A stretch of DNA of 64,000 bases from Cannabis sativa. Its lineage: Eukaryota > Streptophyta > Magnoliopsida > Rosales > Cannabaceae. Under the pieces are notes generated by a model, which had not been told where the DNA came from, did not search any database, and worked only from the letters and a program-made list of their open reading frames with translations. The stretch covers positions 45,580,406-45,644,405 of the forward strand of contig NC_083603.1 in the NCBI RefSeq assembly GCF_029168945.1. The letters are read 5' to 3'. Positions 1 to 11,700 of this stretch are shown one piece after another (within the stretch, counting starts at the first letter, position 1; each line of letters starts with the position of its first letter). The position numbers and the translations under genes were made by a program.

Positions 1-881
1 ATATTTGAAATGAACAATTTTTTTTATCAAGATTAAAAAAAATAGTTGATTTCATATTGATATATGAAAACTAACTAGTTTAAAGTAAAATAAAATAAAT
101 ACAACAATTTAGTATATTATATATCAAAATTAAATAAACACAACTCATTTGAACTAAAAATCTAGAATAGAAAAAATAAGCAATAAATTTTAAATTACTG
201 AAATGTATAACAAAATAACAAAATTAAAAATTTATTAAGTCAACAAAATAATTTATTTATACATAAATCAACATACTTAGGAAAATAAACAAATATAAAA
301 AATAAATAAAAATATTAATGTTTAAATACTTAACAAACTAATATGCTAAATAAACATTTCACTATATTTAAAAAAATAATTTAGTATAAATTATGATGAC
401 AATAATAAAATTTAAAGAAGAAATATAAGATGGTGACATGACGCTTTAAAATTAATTTAAATACATCTATTTATTTCTTCCTTAATTCTCTCATTTTTAT
501 AATTAGAAAACAGCGCATTTTGCGTGCGGTTCTTTTTGAAAATTTTAAATTGTATATGAATTTTTTTATTGTTTTTTGTTCAAATGTAATTAATTAATAA
601 AATTGTATTGAATTTCTTTAAAAATTTTCTATTTACTTTTCTTAACTATATAATAAAAATAATTAATATATTATAGAATGTCATATTTTTTAATTATTTT
701 GAACTGAATAATTAAAAAGTCTACATATGTATTAAAATTTTAGAAATAACATAATATTTTTTTTTATATAATATAAATGTGATAATAAATAAACAAACGA
801 ACACCAATGTAATAACTCATGACAATTTTGATCTATGTTTAAAAATTTATATATTATACTTTGTATCAAACATAAAACTAA
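1..881. other. AT-rich intergenic DNA, no gene seen
   Basis: Very AT-rich sequence with many A and T runs. I find no open frame with recognisable protein similarity and no clear inverted or tandem repeat. It ends at the TAA target site (879-881) of the MITE that follows. Confidence 0.6.
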
Positions 882-1112
882 AACTATGTTTAGTAGGGAG
901 GAGAGATAGTTGGAGGGAGAGGAGTGGAGGGAGAGAGTAGAAGTGAGAGGTAGAATCAATTGTTTGGTAGTATAGAAAAAAGAGAGGGAGACCTTTTTCC
1001 ACCAAATCCCAAAAATCAATCCTCCCATTTATGGAATGATTTTGGAAAAAGACAAAATGAAGATACAAAATACAAAAAGTATCCTTTAAAAAAATAACAA
1101 AATAATACAATG

Positions 1113-1365
1113 TGTTATAAATATTAATAACTATGTGGATGTCCAAATCTTTTATTTATTACCATGAATTGTAATCAACATTCCTCTTTTCCTTAGTTTC
1201 CCTTTTTCTTAGTTTCTTAATATCTCACTCTTGTATTTGTATAAATAGGGGTTCACCCCATTGGAATAAACAACTCAGAAATTCTCATTCACTTTCTCTT
1301 TCTCTCTTCATCTTCTTCTTCTTTCTTCTCATCTACTTTATATTATTTTATATTATTTTATAACA
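1113..1365 (+). repeat. 5' LTR of copy 1
   Basis: 253 bp with TG...CA ends inside the inverted termini TGTTATAA/TTATAACA. It contains a TATA-like TATAAATAGGGG at about 1240 followed by a pyrimidine-rich CTTCTTCTT stretch, a plausible U3-R promoter and start region. The sequence after the LTR (from 1366, CGTTATCAGCACGAG) is where a primer binding site should be; I cannot assign the tRNA with confidence. Confidence 0.9.
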
Positions 1366-1694
1366 CGTTATCAGCACGAGTCTCTGCCCAAGCTTCAAGC
1401 ATGAATCTCTGCCTAAGACCCAATGTAAGTATTTTGTTAAAGTTCTTGAATTGTTTCAAAATCACGATACACTAAATATATATTTATATATATACTCATC
1501 TGACTGAAACAATTTCAAGAATCATTTGGTATCCTTTTTCTTTTTATTTATATATCTATATATTATATATGTATGTATATGTTTTTATATATTTATTATT
1601 AATTTCATATATATATTATGTTCTTATCATTCATAATATTTACAATATATGTGTGCCTATGATATGATAGAGAAAATTTATATAAATTATACAT

Positions 1695-1950
1695 ATATCC
1701 AAAAGATTATGTATTATCGATAAAATATTGCATATATCCTAAAGATTATGCATCATCGATAAAATATTGCATATATCCTGAAGATTATGCATCATCGATA
1801 AAATATTGCATATATCCTGAAGATTATGCATCATCGATAAAAAATTGTATATATCCCGAAGATTATGCATCCTCGATAAAATATTGCATATATCCTGATG
1901 ATTATGCGTCCTCAATAAAATCTTGCATATATCCTGAAGATTATGCAAAC
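1695..1950. repeat. 39-bp tandem repeat inside copy 1
   Basis: About six to seven tandem units of 39 bp, each containing CCTGAAGATTATGCAT and CATCGATAAAATATTGCA. On the + strand one frame is open throughout and would repeat a 13-residue unit of the type YPEDYASSIKYCI; several unit-to-unit differences fall at third codon positions. I see no ATG start in a sensible place. The same block occurs at about 57216-57466 in copy 2. Coding status is unresolved. Confidence 0.75.
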
Positions 1951-2070
1951 GTAATATTCAATATATAGTTGATGGATATATAATGAAAGAGATGAATACA
2001 TATTTATATATATGTTCTTGTATTCTTTGAGGACAATGAAAAGTAATCTAATATCGATATAGATTTTGAC

Positions 2071-5000
2071 AAACATTTCCTGAAGTAAATGTTTTATATT
2101 TGTCAAAAAAAAAAAATGATTGTATTTATGTAAATACAACTAAAGAATCATTAAAAATGATTATTATTGATGCAATTTTATAGTGGGTTTTGAATATCCA
2201 AAAAGAATATTAAGAAAATTGCATTGAAACATCAAAGTATAAGAATAACAATGAGCATGACTAATGTTATTTAAATACATGAGGCATGTATTTATTGTTC
2301 ATCATTCCTAGCAGAATGATACGAATTGAAGTCAATTACTTTTAAAGATTCCTCGTATTAGTCATGTTATTATACATTGTTATTACTTGCAATGTTGGAA
2401 ATTATTGAATCTGACATATATTAAAGATTAAATTTTGCATACATCTTGGAGACTATGCAAAAATTGCATTCATATATTCTTTGAAATATCGTAAAAGAAA
2501 TTGTTGAATAATTTCTTATATTTTTATGAATGAACAAGTAATAAATTTTTAAGAAATTTATAATAATGTTCTACTTGTTCAACGTCATTCCCCGAAGTGA
2601 ATGTAATGATTTTAAATAATCAATGACATTATTTACTACTCAAATATTTCCAGAAAAAAGTGGAAACAACCAAAAGATGAGATACCACACACAATCAAAG
2701 TGCATGAAATCTATATATCATGTGTGGAATTGAATAATAGTGGTCGCGTACTTGTAGTACGGACACACTTATAATCAAGATAAAAGTATACTTGATTATT
2801 TAATAGAATGTGAATTGTACAAACTTATTGTACATTTAGAATATTTAAATATCATTACCTAAAGAGAATGAATAGGCATGAAATTCTATTTCAAAGAATA
2901 TAGATTTCACATATATTGGTAATGCCAGAAGCAAATTAATATATACATATTTTATTATTTCTTGAAATAAATAATTTCAAACTATTGTTGGTACATGATA
3001 TGTAAATATATAGTTACCATATAATTCAGTTTGCATATTCCCAAAAGTGGATATATAATTTACTAATATTTGTTAGTGATCCAATATAATCAAAGTGATA
3101 AAGAATCACAAAATGATTAGTTGAAAAGCTTCCTGAAGAAGTCTTACATACAATTGCTACTTTGAGTAGTAAAATGTCTTTGTATGTACCTAGATGTGTA
3201 ACTTTTATCTAGTTATGAAAGTGATAATAAATAACTTATTATATGTACTTGTTGTACATTTAAATATATAATATATCAAGTCATGATAATTAGACTGATG
3301 AATAGTCTATAAATAAATTAGACGACTTGTTAAAAAGATATCAGGAAAAATGAATGATATGTTATGGTTATATCTATTTGACCATTACAATAACATGATG
3401 AAGTTGTCATGTATCTTTTAAATTATACACATCATTGAATTGATGATAGTGATTCCTGAAGAGTGTATATGTTTTGGAGAATAATATAATTATATTATTC
3501 GTGTATATAAAAATGAAACTTGTAATGATTATGTTGTAATGAATTTACATTACATTTTGAAAGTTTCATTGAAATACAAATTATAGTGAACCTGAAGTTC
3601 ATGAATTGAATTATTTTGACATGATCAATCATATGCAATAAATTGCCAAAGAATTTGACTAAATTTTGTTGAAGAACCAGAAGATTCTTCTCATTGTTAT
3701 TTATAAGGCTCAAAAGAAGAATGTGCATATATTTGCACATAGAAAATATTTAAATTATATTTTCTTAACAATCTTGAGCCATTGTTAGATTTTTATTGCA
3801 TAGTTTCTTATCGATGTGATAAGATTATATAATCATGCATTTACAAAATGTGTAAATTTATGTATTTCTAATTATACACGTATGACTCATTCTTAGAAAT
3901 GAATTAAGTTCATAAGGATTGAACTTGAAACTGAAGTTTATTGAACCTGAAGTTCAATGTCATATAGTATATATGAGTTTAAACAAATATTGATTCATTG
4001 TGATATACTGAAATCCCTACAGGTATATTAATATTATTAGATATCACAATTTTTAAAAATTCTCTCGATCAGGGGAGAGAAGCAGTTGGGATCGATGATA
4101 ATTTTTGAAAAATGATCCTTGCACAAAGTATATAAGAACAATATAGTTCAAAATAATATATACCAACTGCAAATCAATATTATTCAAAGTTGAGATAGAA
4201 TGAGTTGAAAACGCCTGAAGCGTAAATGAACAATGTAGAAATTATTAATAAATGTTCATTTGATTTGCCCTGAAGTTGTTAAATCTAGAGGTACTCATGG
4301 AGATACCTTAATGTTATAAAGTATTAAAATGATAACCGTGATGAAAACGGTACTTGAAAAGACTCCCAAGAGAAGTTGGACATAACACATTTGATCATAA
4401 TTGAATCCCTGAAGTGATTCTATATAGGTACCTATAAATGATAAACATATTTGAAAAATATGTAATTTAAATAGATCTCTATAAGTTATGTCAATATGGG
4501 AGGAAATTATCATTTATTGAAATTCTTGTCGACAATAAATATTGAATGTTTGCATATGCAATAAACTAACATGAGATAGCAAGGATCATGGCATTAGATT
4601 TGTCGAGAATCATCGACATACATTTTGATTTTTGGCCAAAATATTATGACGCAATCCGGACAAATTTACTCACATAAAGTGAAGTAAGACCTGTAGGGTG
4701 TGCAAATAAATATTTCTAATGAGAAATTTGCATATATGTATTTGTACATAATGAATTGTTGTACAAAGTTTGCATAGACATGAGATTGATTGAAGTAAGG
4801 CTTAAATATTGAGAAAATATAATCATGATTTGATTATAGCTTGGAATATATTTTATGAGGATTTATAAGCGTCACATAAATGTTGCAACAAAAGGTTATT
4901 TATTTGGAGCTCCTAATATAGTGAGAATTTGAAATAAGCCTTATCTAAAAATTCTAGAAGAATTTAATACATGTCTTAAGTGATATAAATTCAAAGTCGC

Positions 5001-5228
5001 GCGCACTATATGACAAAGATCTTTGTATGAAATAAAGACATGTAAGTAAATTATTATTTGAAAAATACCTATGGTTGTCTATGCAATATAAATTCGTAAA
5101 TTATACGTTGTGATAGACTCTTGAAGAGTTTTTGATTAATTGAAGAACAAACTTTTATTTCTTTTGTATTTCGAGAAATATTAATGTATAAAGTTTGTTC
5201 ATTAGTATTGAAGTCCTGAAGTACTTCA
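2071..5228. repeat. Hairpin-dense interior with a recurrent CCTGAAG(T) loop
   Basis: Short inverted repeats whose arms differ but whose centre is nearly constant. Examples: arms AAACATTT/AAATGTTT around CCTGAAGT (2071-2094); CATTC/GAATG around CCCGAAGT (2586-2603); TGAA/TTCA around CCTGAAG (3587-3601); GAAGAA/TTCTTC around CCAGAAGA (3671-3690); TTGAA/TTCAA around CCTGAAG (3941-3957); ACG/CGT around CCTGAAG (4211-4223); GAATC/GATTC around CCTGAAGT (4403-4420); TGAAGT/ACTTCA around CCTGAAGT (5209-5228). Other hairpins nearby have other loops, for example AGACT/AGTCT around GATGAAT (3292-3308) and ACCGT/ACGGT around GATGAAA (4335-4351). The function is unknown to me. Confidence 0.7.
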
Positions 5229-5624
5229 TATGTATCAAGAATTATAGATATATGATCATTTGATATGGAAATTAAGATCATAAAACAAGATGGAATAAAT
5301 ATATGGTCTTGGAGTACCATCATTGTCACAAATGAAAATTTGTAGTACCATTAATGTGTTATGTTCATATCTACTTGAAATTTTAAATTTTCGTATGAAC
5401 AAAGTTGTGTATACACATGAATGATACAATTAGTTGGATAAAGACTAATGTTCCACAAACCCCTCATCTATAATTTAGAAGTCCATGCATACTCTGCAAG
5501 AGTTATAGAAAATATATGATCAAAGATTATATATGGTGATATTTTAAAAGTGATAACAATAATCTTATGAGATATATTATCACCAAAAGAATTATGGATC
5601 ATATGTGCATGAGGGGGAGACATA

Positions 5625-6255
5625 TTCATGTTGCACTCTTTTTCCCTTAGTTCAGGTTTTGTCCCAATGGGTTTTCCTGGCAAGGTTTTTAACGAGGCAA
5701 CTTGCAAATAATTATGAATATGAAATATATATTGTACTCTTTTCCCTAGCTCAGATTTTGTCCCACTGGATTTTTCTGGCAAGGTTTTTAACGAGGCAAC
5801 TATAAATCATGTTAACATACTTGCATTTTATGAAGCAAGTAGAGAATGTGTGTGAGTGAGATCATTGGCATAGCATAATCGGGAAACATATGGATTGCAC
5901 TCAATAAAGAAGTATCAACCCAAGCAATTCTCTATGGATAATACTGCTTGCATCGTTCAACTAAAAGGAGGTACATTGAAGGAGATAGAGTTAGAACACA
6001 TTTCACGAAATTCTTCTTTATACGCTTCAAGAAAATGCATATTTGTGTTCAACATATTCAATCAAGTGTCAATCTTACAAACTTATTCACAAAGTTATTA
6101 CCAACATCAACATTTGAGAAGACGGCAGACAAGATCGAAATTCGTCGATTAGAAGATCTCCACAAATGCCTAAATGAGGGGGAGGGAGTTAGTTTACACT
6201 ATACTCTTTTTCTTTTGACCAAGTTTTCAGCAAGATTTTTAATAAGGCAGCTATT
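5625..6255. repeat. Spaced repeat of the Copia 3' untranslated tail
   Basis: Three copies of a motif reading CACTCTTTTCCCTTAG, then GTTTTGTCCCA, then TTCCTGGCAAGGTTTTTAACGAGGCA, at about 5631-5702, 5736-5805 and, more diverged, 6200-6252. Motifs of this kind are common downstream of the RNase H region in plant Copia elements. Two copies lie upstream and one downstream of the RNase H remnant. Confidence 0.65.
5925..6180 (+). pseudogene. Copia pol remnant, RNase H C-terminal tail
   Basis: The translation contains DNTACIVQLKGG, then GDRVRTHFTKFFF, then VQHIQSSVNLTNLFTKLLPT and STFEKTADKIEIRRLED. This matches the C-terminal end of Copia RNase H (a CDN..AI..GG-type motif, then the H.hPKFFfTH-like block, then NLADLFTKSLP). 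Only about the last 80-85 residues remain; the upstream catalytic parts, reverse transcriptase, integrase and gag are absent. The equivalent in copy 2 is at about 61492-61750, where one frame stays open from upstream through this tail. Its retention next to the polypurine tract may reflect cis signals rather than protein function. Confidence 0.8.
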
Positions 6256-6274
6256 ATGGACATCCAAGGGCGAG

Positions 6275-6527
6275 TGTTATAAATATTAATAACTATGTGG
6301 ATGTCCAAATCTTTTATTTATTACCATGAATTGTAATCAACATTCCTCTTTTCCTTAGTTTCCCTTTTTCTTAGTTTCTTAATATCTCACTCTTGTATTT
6401 GTATAAATAGGGGTTCACCCCATTGGAATAAACAACTCAGAAATTCTCATTCACTTTCTCTTTCTCTCTTCATCTTCTTCTTCTTTCTTCTCATCTACTT
6501 TATATTATTTTATATTATTTTATAACA
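6275..6527 (+). repeat. 3' LTR of copy 1
   Basis: 253 bp, identical by eye to 1113-1365. It is preceded by the purine tract AAGGGCGAG and followed by the CAATG target duplication. Confidence 0.9.
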
Positions 6528-7007
6528 CAATGATAATTTTAGTAATTAATTTTCTCTTCATCTTTTCCAACTTACACTTAATACCAAACAATACAAAAGA
6601 GAATTACTATCCTCTCCATCATTCCAAAAGTCTCTCTCCATCTTTCTCTCCATCCATTCTATTCTCACACCTTCTTACCAAACATAGTCTAAAAGTAGAC
6701 AATTTTACCTTCCATGTAATGCATATTATCTTTACATCTTGGCCATTTAAACTCAGTGTGATCAATGTATCTCATTTGTTGTGAGCAATAATAAATCAAA
6801 CAATAAGTTAATTACTCATTGTAAATAATAAAATAATAATTAAAAAAAAATATATATGCAGTATAAGTATAAATTTTCTTAAAATAATTTAAAAGTTCAT
6901 TGTTTCATATTTATATCATCATATAAAAAGGGGTAAGTATCTTGAAGTGACAGGGAATTTTTTCACTCTCTCGATGGTCTAAAGGACCCTGCTCTGAGCG
7001 ATAGTTT

Positions 7008-8615
7008 ATGAACTGCAACATGTTTGATCTTTTTGTTTTACTGGTATGTATGGCAACTGGCGGCTGTGAGGGGGATTTGAATGAAACAGTGGATGATATT
7101 GTTTCCATGACAAGTAAAATGGGGGTTAATAGTGAGGAGGACTGGGAGGAGAATGAGGAGGCTGCATCCTCTTTCGGTGAACAATCGTTGGTAGGAAGAC
7201 TAATTGCAAAGAGGGAAATTAAGGAGTCATTGTTCACCACAATTTTTAGTCGAATGTAGAAGGGAATTGGAGGCTGGGAAGTTAAGGTTTTAGAAGAAGA
7301 TGAGGAAGATTCCTTTGTTGGGATTACGTTCAAAAACAGGGAGGAAGCAACAGGTATTCTCAACAAGCAACCGTGGATTTTTAATGGAGGATTATTATTG
7401 TTGGAAAAGTGGCCTAGATCAGGTTTGTGGAGAGAAGCCAGGTTAGACATGGTCAGTTGTTGGGTGAAGATGAAAGGATGGCCGATTAAAGCTTTTACTC
7501 GTGCCAATGTTGTGCGATTGGGAGAGATGGCGGGTGAAGTGCAGGAATTGCGGTGGATTAATGAAAATCGGATGTTTTTAAATGGTTTCGTGAGAATGAA
7601 AATCGGATTTCCATTGAAACAGAGTATCTTCGTGGGCAGATATATACCTTGTGGTGGGAGGAAATTCTGGATTCAATTAAAGTTTGAAAGATTACCAACA
7701 CTCTGTTTTGCTTGTGGAATATGGGGACATGAAAAGAGAGAGTGTGGAAAAGAAGTTCTAATGGAGGTTTCTGAAGATGGATTACAAGTTCCTAAGTATG
7801 GTCAATGGTTAAAAGATGATGATCCAACTCCTCATTGTTTTAGTGCATTTCATCAGATTCAAGCTGAAGCACAGGAGCGTAATGGGAAGAATATGGAACA
7901 AGGAGGGGCAAGCAGATCGGAATTAGACAATACCACCAGACGTTCTACGGTGGGGCAGCCGGCGAGCAGTGATGTTAGAATGGAGGCTCCGTTGACCCGT
8001 AGTCACGTAACTGTTATGGGTAGTGGTGTAGGTTGTATTGCTAAATCTGCAATCGTGGGAGGTGGAAATACAACTACTTCTATGCCAGGTGGCAGGGGTG
8101 AGAATTGTGGTAATGTTGGTATATTGGATCAAGTGGGTCGGACTGGGAATGTTAATTTTACTGAGCCCAATTTATTGGGCCAACTTATCAACAATTATAC
8201 TACTAAGGTTAATAGGGCTGCCATTAGTGAATGTGATACGCAACAGGGGGGGTCGATCATTGAAGGGACTGCAGAGGGAACTGAGAGTGAAGCTAAGAAA
8301 AGGAAAAGTGGGGGGACGAATGGTGATACTGAAGAGGAGAAGGCTCAAAGGGCACTTCTTAAGGGTAAGCAAATTCTTAATGATCAGGGGGCAAGTTCTT
8401 TCTCTGGGGGAGTGGATATTATGTGTGGCTCGGGCGAGAAGGGGGGCAAGTCGAGCATTTCTGGGACTAGGAAAAAGGTGTCAATCAAGCATCGGGCAAG
8501 GACTCATGGCAAAGGAAGGGCAGTGGCTATTAGGGATAATGATGGTGGGATGGCTAAGGACTTGGTTGGCTTGGATACGATTGGAGTGGAGCAACAATTT
8601 GTCTTCGGGGCATAG
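7008..8615 (+). pseudogene. LINE ORF1 protein (DUF4283, CCHC zinc knuckle), one nonsense codon
   Basis: ORF1 of plant L1-type LINEs binds the element RNA and probably chaperones nucleic acid during integration. The first 83 codons (MNCNMFDL..., with a second possible start MATGGCEGD at 7053) end at TAG 7257-7259. The same frame then stays open to 8615, so the product is split by a single nonsense codon; TGG (Trp) is the likely original. After the stop, the frame carries the DUF4283 core (VLEEDEEDSFVGITF, PWIFNGGLLLLEKW) and then a CCHC knuckle C-x2-C-x4-H-x4-C at 7704-7745. The C-terminal part is hydrophilic and of low complexity. About 535 codons in total, usual for the family. Confidence 0.9.
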
Positions 8616-8740
8616 GATATCAATGGAACAAAGAATGTAGTGACTAACACTGAGGTGAGTATTTCTGAGTTTAATGATTTCTCATCTCAAACTTTGAATG
8701 ATGAAGCGGCGAGTCTTGCTCAGCAAGACCGCTGAGAGCA

Positions 8741-11700
8741 ATGAAAATGATAAGTTGGAATGTTCAAGGAATTGGGAATCCTTGGACATTGCGTGCTCTT
8801 CAGTCCCACATTTGGGATCATGACCCGAGTATTATTTTTCTAGCGGAAAGTAAGTTGACGAGATTACAGGCTCAGAATTTATGTGTTACTTTGAATTTTG
8901 GGCAGAATTATTGGGCAGTGGATAGAGTTGGTTTAAGTGGGGGATTATTACTTTTATGGAAGGAGGAGTTGGGTGTGAGAGTGGATTCAAGTTCTCCTGG
9001 GCATTTATTAGTAAGGGTGGCGGGCAAAGATTTTTTTCCTTGGACTCTTACTTGTTTCTATGGGCACGCGGATGCTACGCAAAGGAAGTTCTCATGGGAA
9101 CTATTAAGAAACATTAAGGAAGAAGTAGTTGGGCTGTGGCTGTGTGTAAGAGATTTTAATGAGGTTGTGAGTTTATCGGAGAAGGTGGGGGGTCGAATTA
9201 GAAGCGATGTGGCGATGGAGGACTTTAGAACGGTGATTGATGAATGTAGGTTGATTGATTTTTGTTCCTCTAAAACGGATCTTACATGGTGTAATGGACA
9301 TGAGGTGAACCCGGTTATGGAGAGATTAGATAGGGGACTATGCAATGAGGAATGGTTGCGACTTTTTAATGGCGCTGATGTATTGGTGTTGGATTGGTGG
9401 GAATCGGATCATAGACCGTTGGTAGTAGATATGCCGATCGATTTGGATAGGGAACGGTGTGGTCAGGTTAAACGGAAAAGTCGCTTCCACTTTGAGGAAG
9501 CATGGTGTGAAGAGCCTGAATGTGAGGAAATAGTGGAGAGGGTGTGGAATAATGAGGGAGTGGTGAATTCTACGGGGGGATTTAGATTGAAGACGAGGAA
9601 GGTGGGGGCTGCCTTACATGGTTGGAATAAAAAGAAGAAGAAGGCACTTCAAGAAAAGACGAACAAGCTGAAAAAGGCACTCTCGGAATTGTCATCTCGA
9701 CAGGACTCTAGTTCATCGGGGGAGTTGAAAACACTAGAGAAACAGTTAAATGTGGTGCTTGAGAAAGATGAGAAATATTGGAGACAAAGAAGTCGGGCAT
9801 TATGGCTCAAATGGGGTGACTTGAATACGAAATATTTTCATAGGAAAGCCTCAGCCAGAAGGAAGAAAAATGAGATCAAAGGATTGATGGATAGCATGGG
9901 TATTTGGCAAACCAATATTGGTATGATTAGAAGGATAGTGGAGAACTTTTATGGTAGTCTTTTCTCGGCCTCTTCCCATCATTTGGATCAAGTAGAGGAG
10001 GTTTTAAGAAGAGTTACACCTAAAGTTACAAATGACATGAATGAGGAATTGATGCGTCCGTTTGTTGCTGAAGAAATAATACATGCTGTTAAGCACATGA
10101 ATCCGGTTAAGGCTCCGGGAGTGGATGGGCTGCCTGCTCTATTTTATCAGAAATTTTGGGGTAAATTGCAAGCTGAAGTTATTGCGGTGTGCTTGAAGAT
10201 GCTGAATGACGGGGCTGATATTGAGTGCTTGAATGAAACAATAATTGCTCTAATTCCCAAAGTGGAGAAACCGGTCCGAGTGGAAGAATTTCGCCCGATT
10301 AGCCTGTGTAATGTTATTTACAAGATAGTCTCGAAGTGTCTTGCTTGCCGGATGCGATCAACTATGAGTGTTGTCATTTCCGATACTCAAAGTGCCTTTG
10401 TACAAGAAAGATTAATTCATGATAATGCTATTATTGGGTATAAAGGGCTTCACTGCATGAGGAAGAATAGATTTCAGAATGGTACGAAGATGGCTTTAAA
10501 GTTAGACATGGCTAAAGCTTATGATCGGGTAGAATGGCATTTTCTGCGTTCAATGATGGTACGGTTGGGATATGAAAGTGCTTGGGTTGATAAGGTGATG
10601 AGATGTGTGACTTCGGTTAGCTTTTCCTTTCTGATTAATGGTGATGTTCAAGGGAGAGTTGTTCCGGAAAGGGGATTAAGGCAAGGAGATCCTCTTTCGC
10701 CATTTCTTTTTCTGTTTTGTGCGGAGGCCTTCTCGAATTTGATTCAACATGAGGAACAACAGGGTAGTTTGAGGGGGCTTCGGTTTGGGAGGTATGGTTT
10801 ATCAGTTTCTCATCTATTTTTTGCTGACAATAGTTTGATTTTTATGGATGCTGATGTGAGAAGTTGTCAGCGGTTCAAGGAACTCCTAGAATTATATTCG
10901 GCTGCCTCTGATCAACTGGTAAATTTTCATAAGTCTGAGGTGTGCTTTGGGAGGAATGTGGATAGGGGGGTTCGCCAACAACTTTCCACTTTCTTGGGGG
11001 TCCGAGAGGTTGAACATCATGGTAAGTATTTGGGACTGCCATCTTTTGTTGGAAGAAATAAGAAGGAATTCCTGGATCAAATTAAGAATAAAGTGTGGGC
11101 AAAGATGAAAGGGTGGAAGAGTTCTATGTTCTCAATGGCGGGTAAAGAAGTCCTTATTAAAGCGGTGGTTCAAGCCATTCCAACGTATGCAATGTCTTGT
11201 TTTCGGTTGTCAAAGAAGACTATTGCAAGTATCCATCGCATGGCTGCAAGATTTTGGTGGGGTTCTTCGGATAAGGAGAAGAAAATACATTGGTGTAAGT
11301 GGGCACATTTGTGCAAACCGAAGGAGAAGGGGGGATTGGGCTTTCGGGATTTGGGGATGTTTAATCAAGCATTACTAGCTAAACAAGTGTGGCGATGCAT
11401 TCGGTGCCCGGATAACTTGTGTAGTAGAGTACTTAAGGCATCATATTTTCCAACTAGAAGTATTCTGGAGGCTAAGAGTGGTGCACATGCATCCTTTGTG
11501 TGGCGGAGCTTAATGTGGGGAAAGAAGGTGATTGCTAATGGTTATAGGTGGAGAGTTGGGAATGGGGAAAAGGTTCGAGTACTTGAAGATCCTTGGCTTC
11601 CGCGACCGGTTACTTTCAAGATCTATGATAAGCGTCCTCTTCCGGGGAACTTGTATGTTGCAGACTTGAAGCGTGGGGATGGTTCTTGGGATGAAAATTT

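Larger units (their letters stand above)
1113..6527 (+). mobile_element. Non-autonomous Copia-type LTR element, copy 1
   Basis: The ends are two 253-bp direct repeats (1113-1365 and 6275-6527) that begin TGTTATAA and end TTATAACA. By eye they are identical, which implies a recent insertion. A 5-bp target duplication CAATG flanks the element (1108-1112 and 6528-6532). The interior (about 4.9 kb) has no long open frame. What remains of pol is a C-terminal RNase H tail at about 5925-6180, followed by a purine-rich tract AAGGGCGAG directly before the 3' LTR. The interior also holds a 39-bp tandem repeat block, many short hairpins, and three copies of a TTTTCCTGGCAAGG-type motif. A copy about 97% alike by eye lies at 56583-62091. 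It must have used enzymes supplied by a relative. Confidence 0.9.
882..6689. mobile_element. PIF/Harbinger-type MITE, split by a retroelement
   Basis: The left end reads AACTATGTTTAGTAGGGAGG at 882; the right end, read in reverse complement from 6689, starts GACTATGTTTGGTAAGAAGG. Both ends continue into purine-rich GAGAGGGAGA-type subterminal sequence on matching strands. The 3-bp TAA at 879-881 is repeated at 6690-6692, as expected of PIF/Harbinger insertions. The left half (882-1112) and right half (6533-6689) are separated exactly by the LTR element 1113-6527 plus its CAATG duplication. Removing that insertion leaves a MITE of about 390 bp with no coding capacity. The superfamily call rests on TIR style and TSD length only. 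Confidence 0.7.

Noticed and set aside
732..1146. Two overlapping frames of about 98 codons on the - strand
   Set aside because: They lie across the MITE arm and LTR start and reflect low-complexity pyrimidine-rich sequence.
1695..1950. 39-bp repeats considered as a CRISPR-like array
   Set aside because: The units are directly adjacent without unique spacers, and the context is a plant retroelement.
6911..7507. A 198-codon frame on the - strand opposite LINE ORF1
   Set aside because: Shadow of the real ORF1 frame; the composition is Ser/Pro-rich as expected of an antisense reading of acidic coding sequence.
8038..8640. A 200-codon frame overlapping LINE ORF1
   Set aside because: Out of frame with the DUF4283 and zinc-knuckle protein, no domain of its own.
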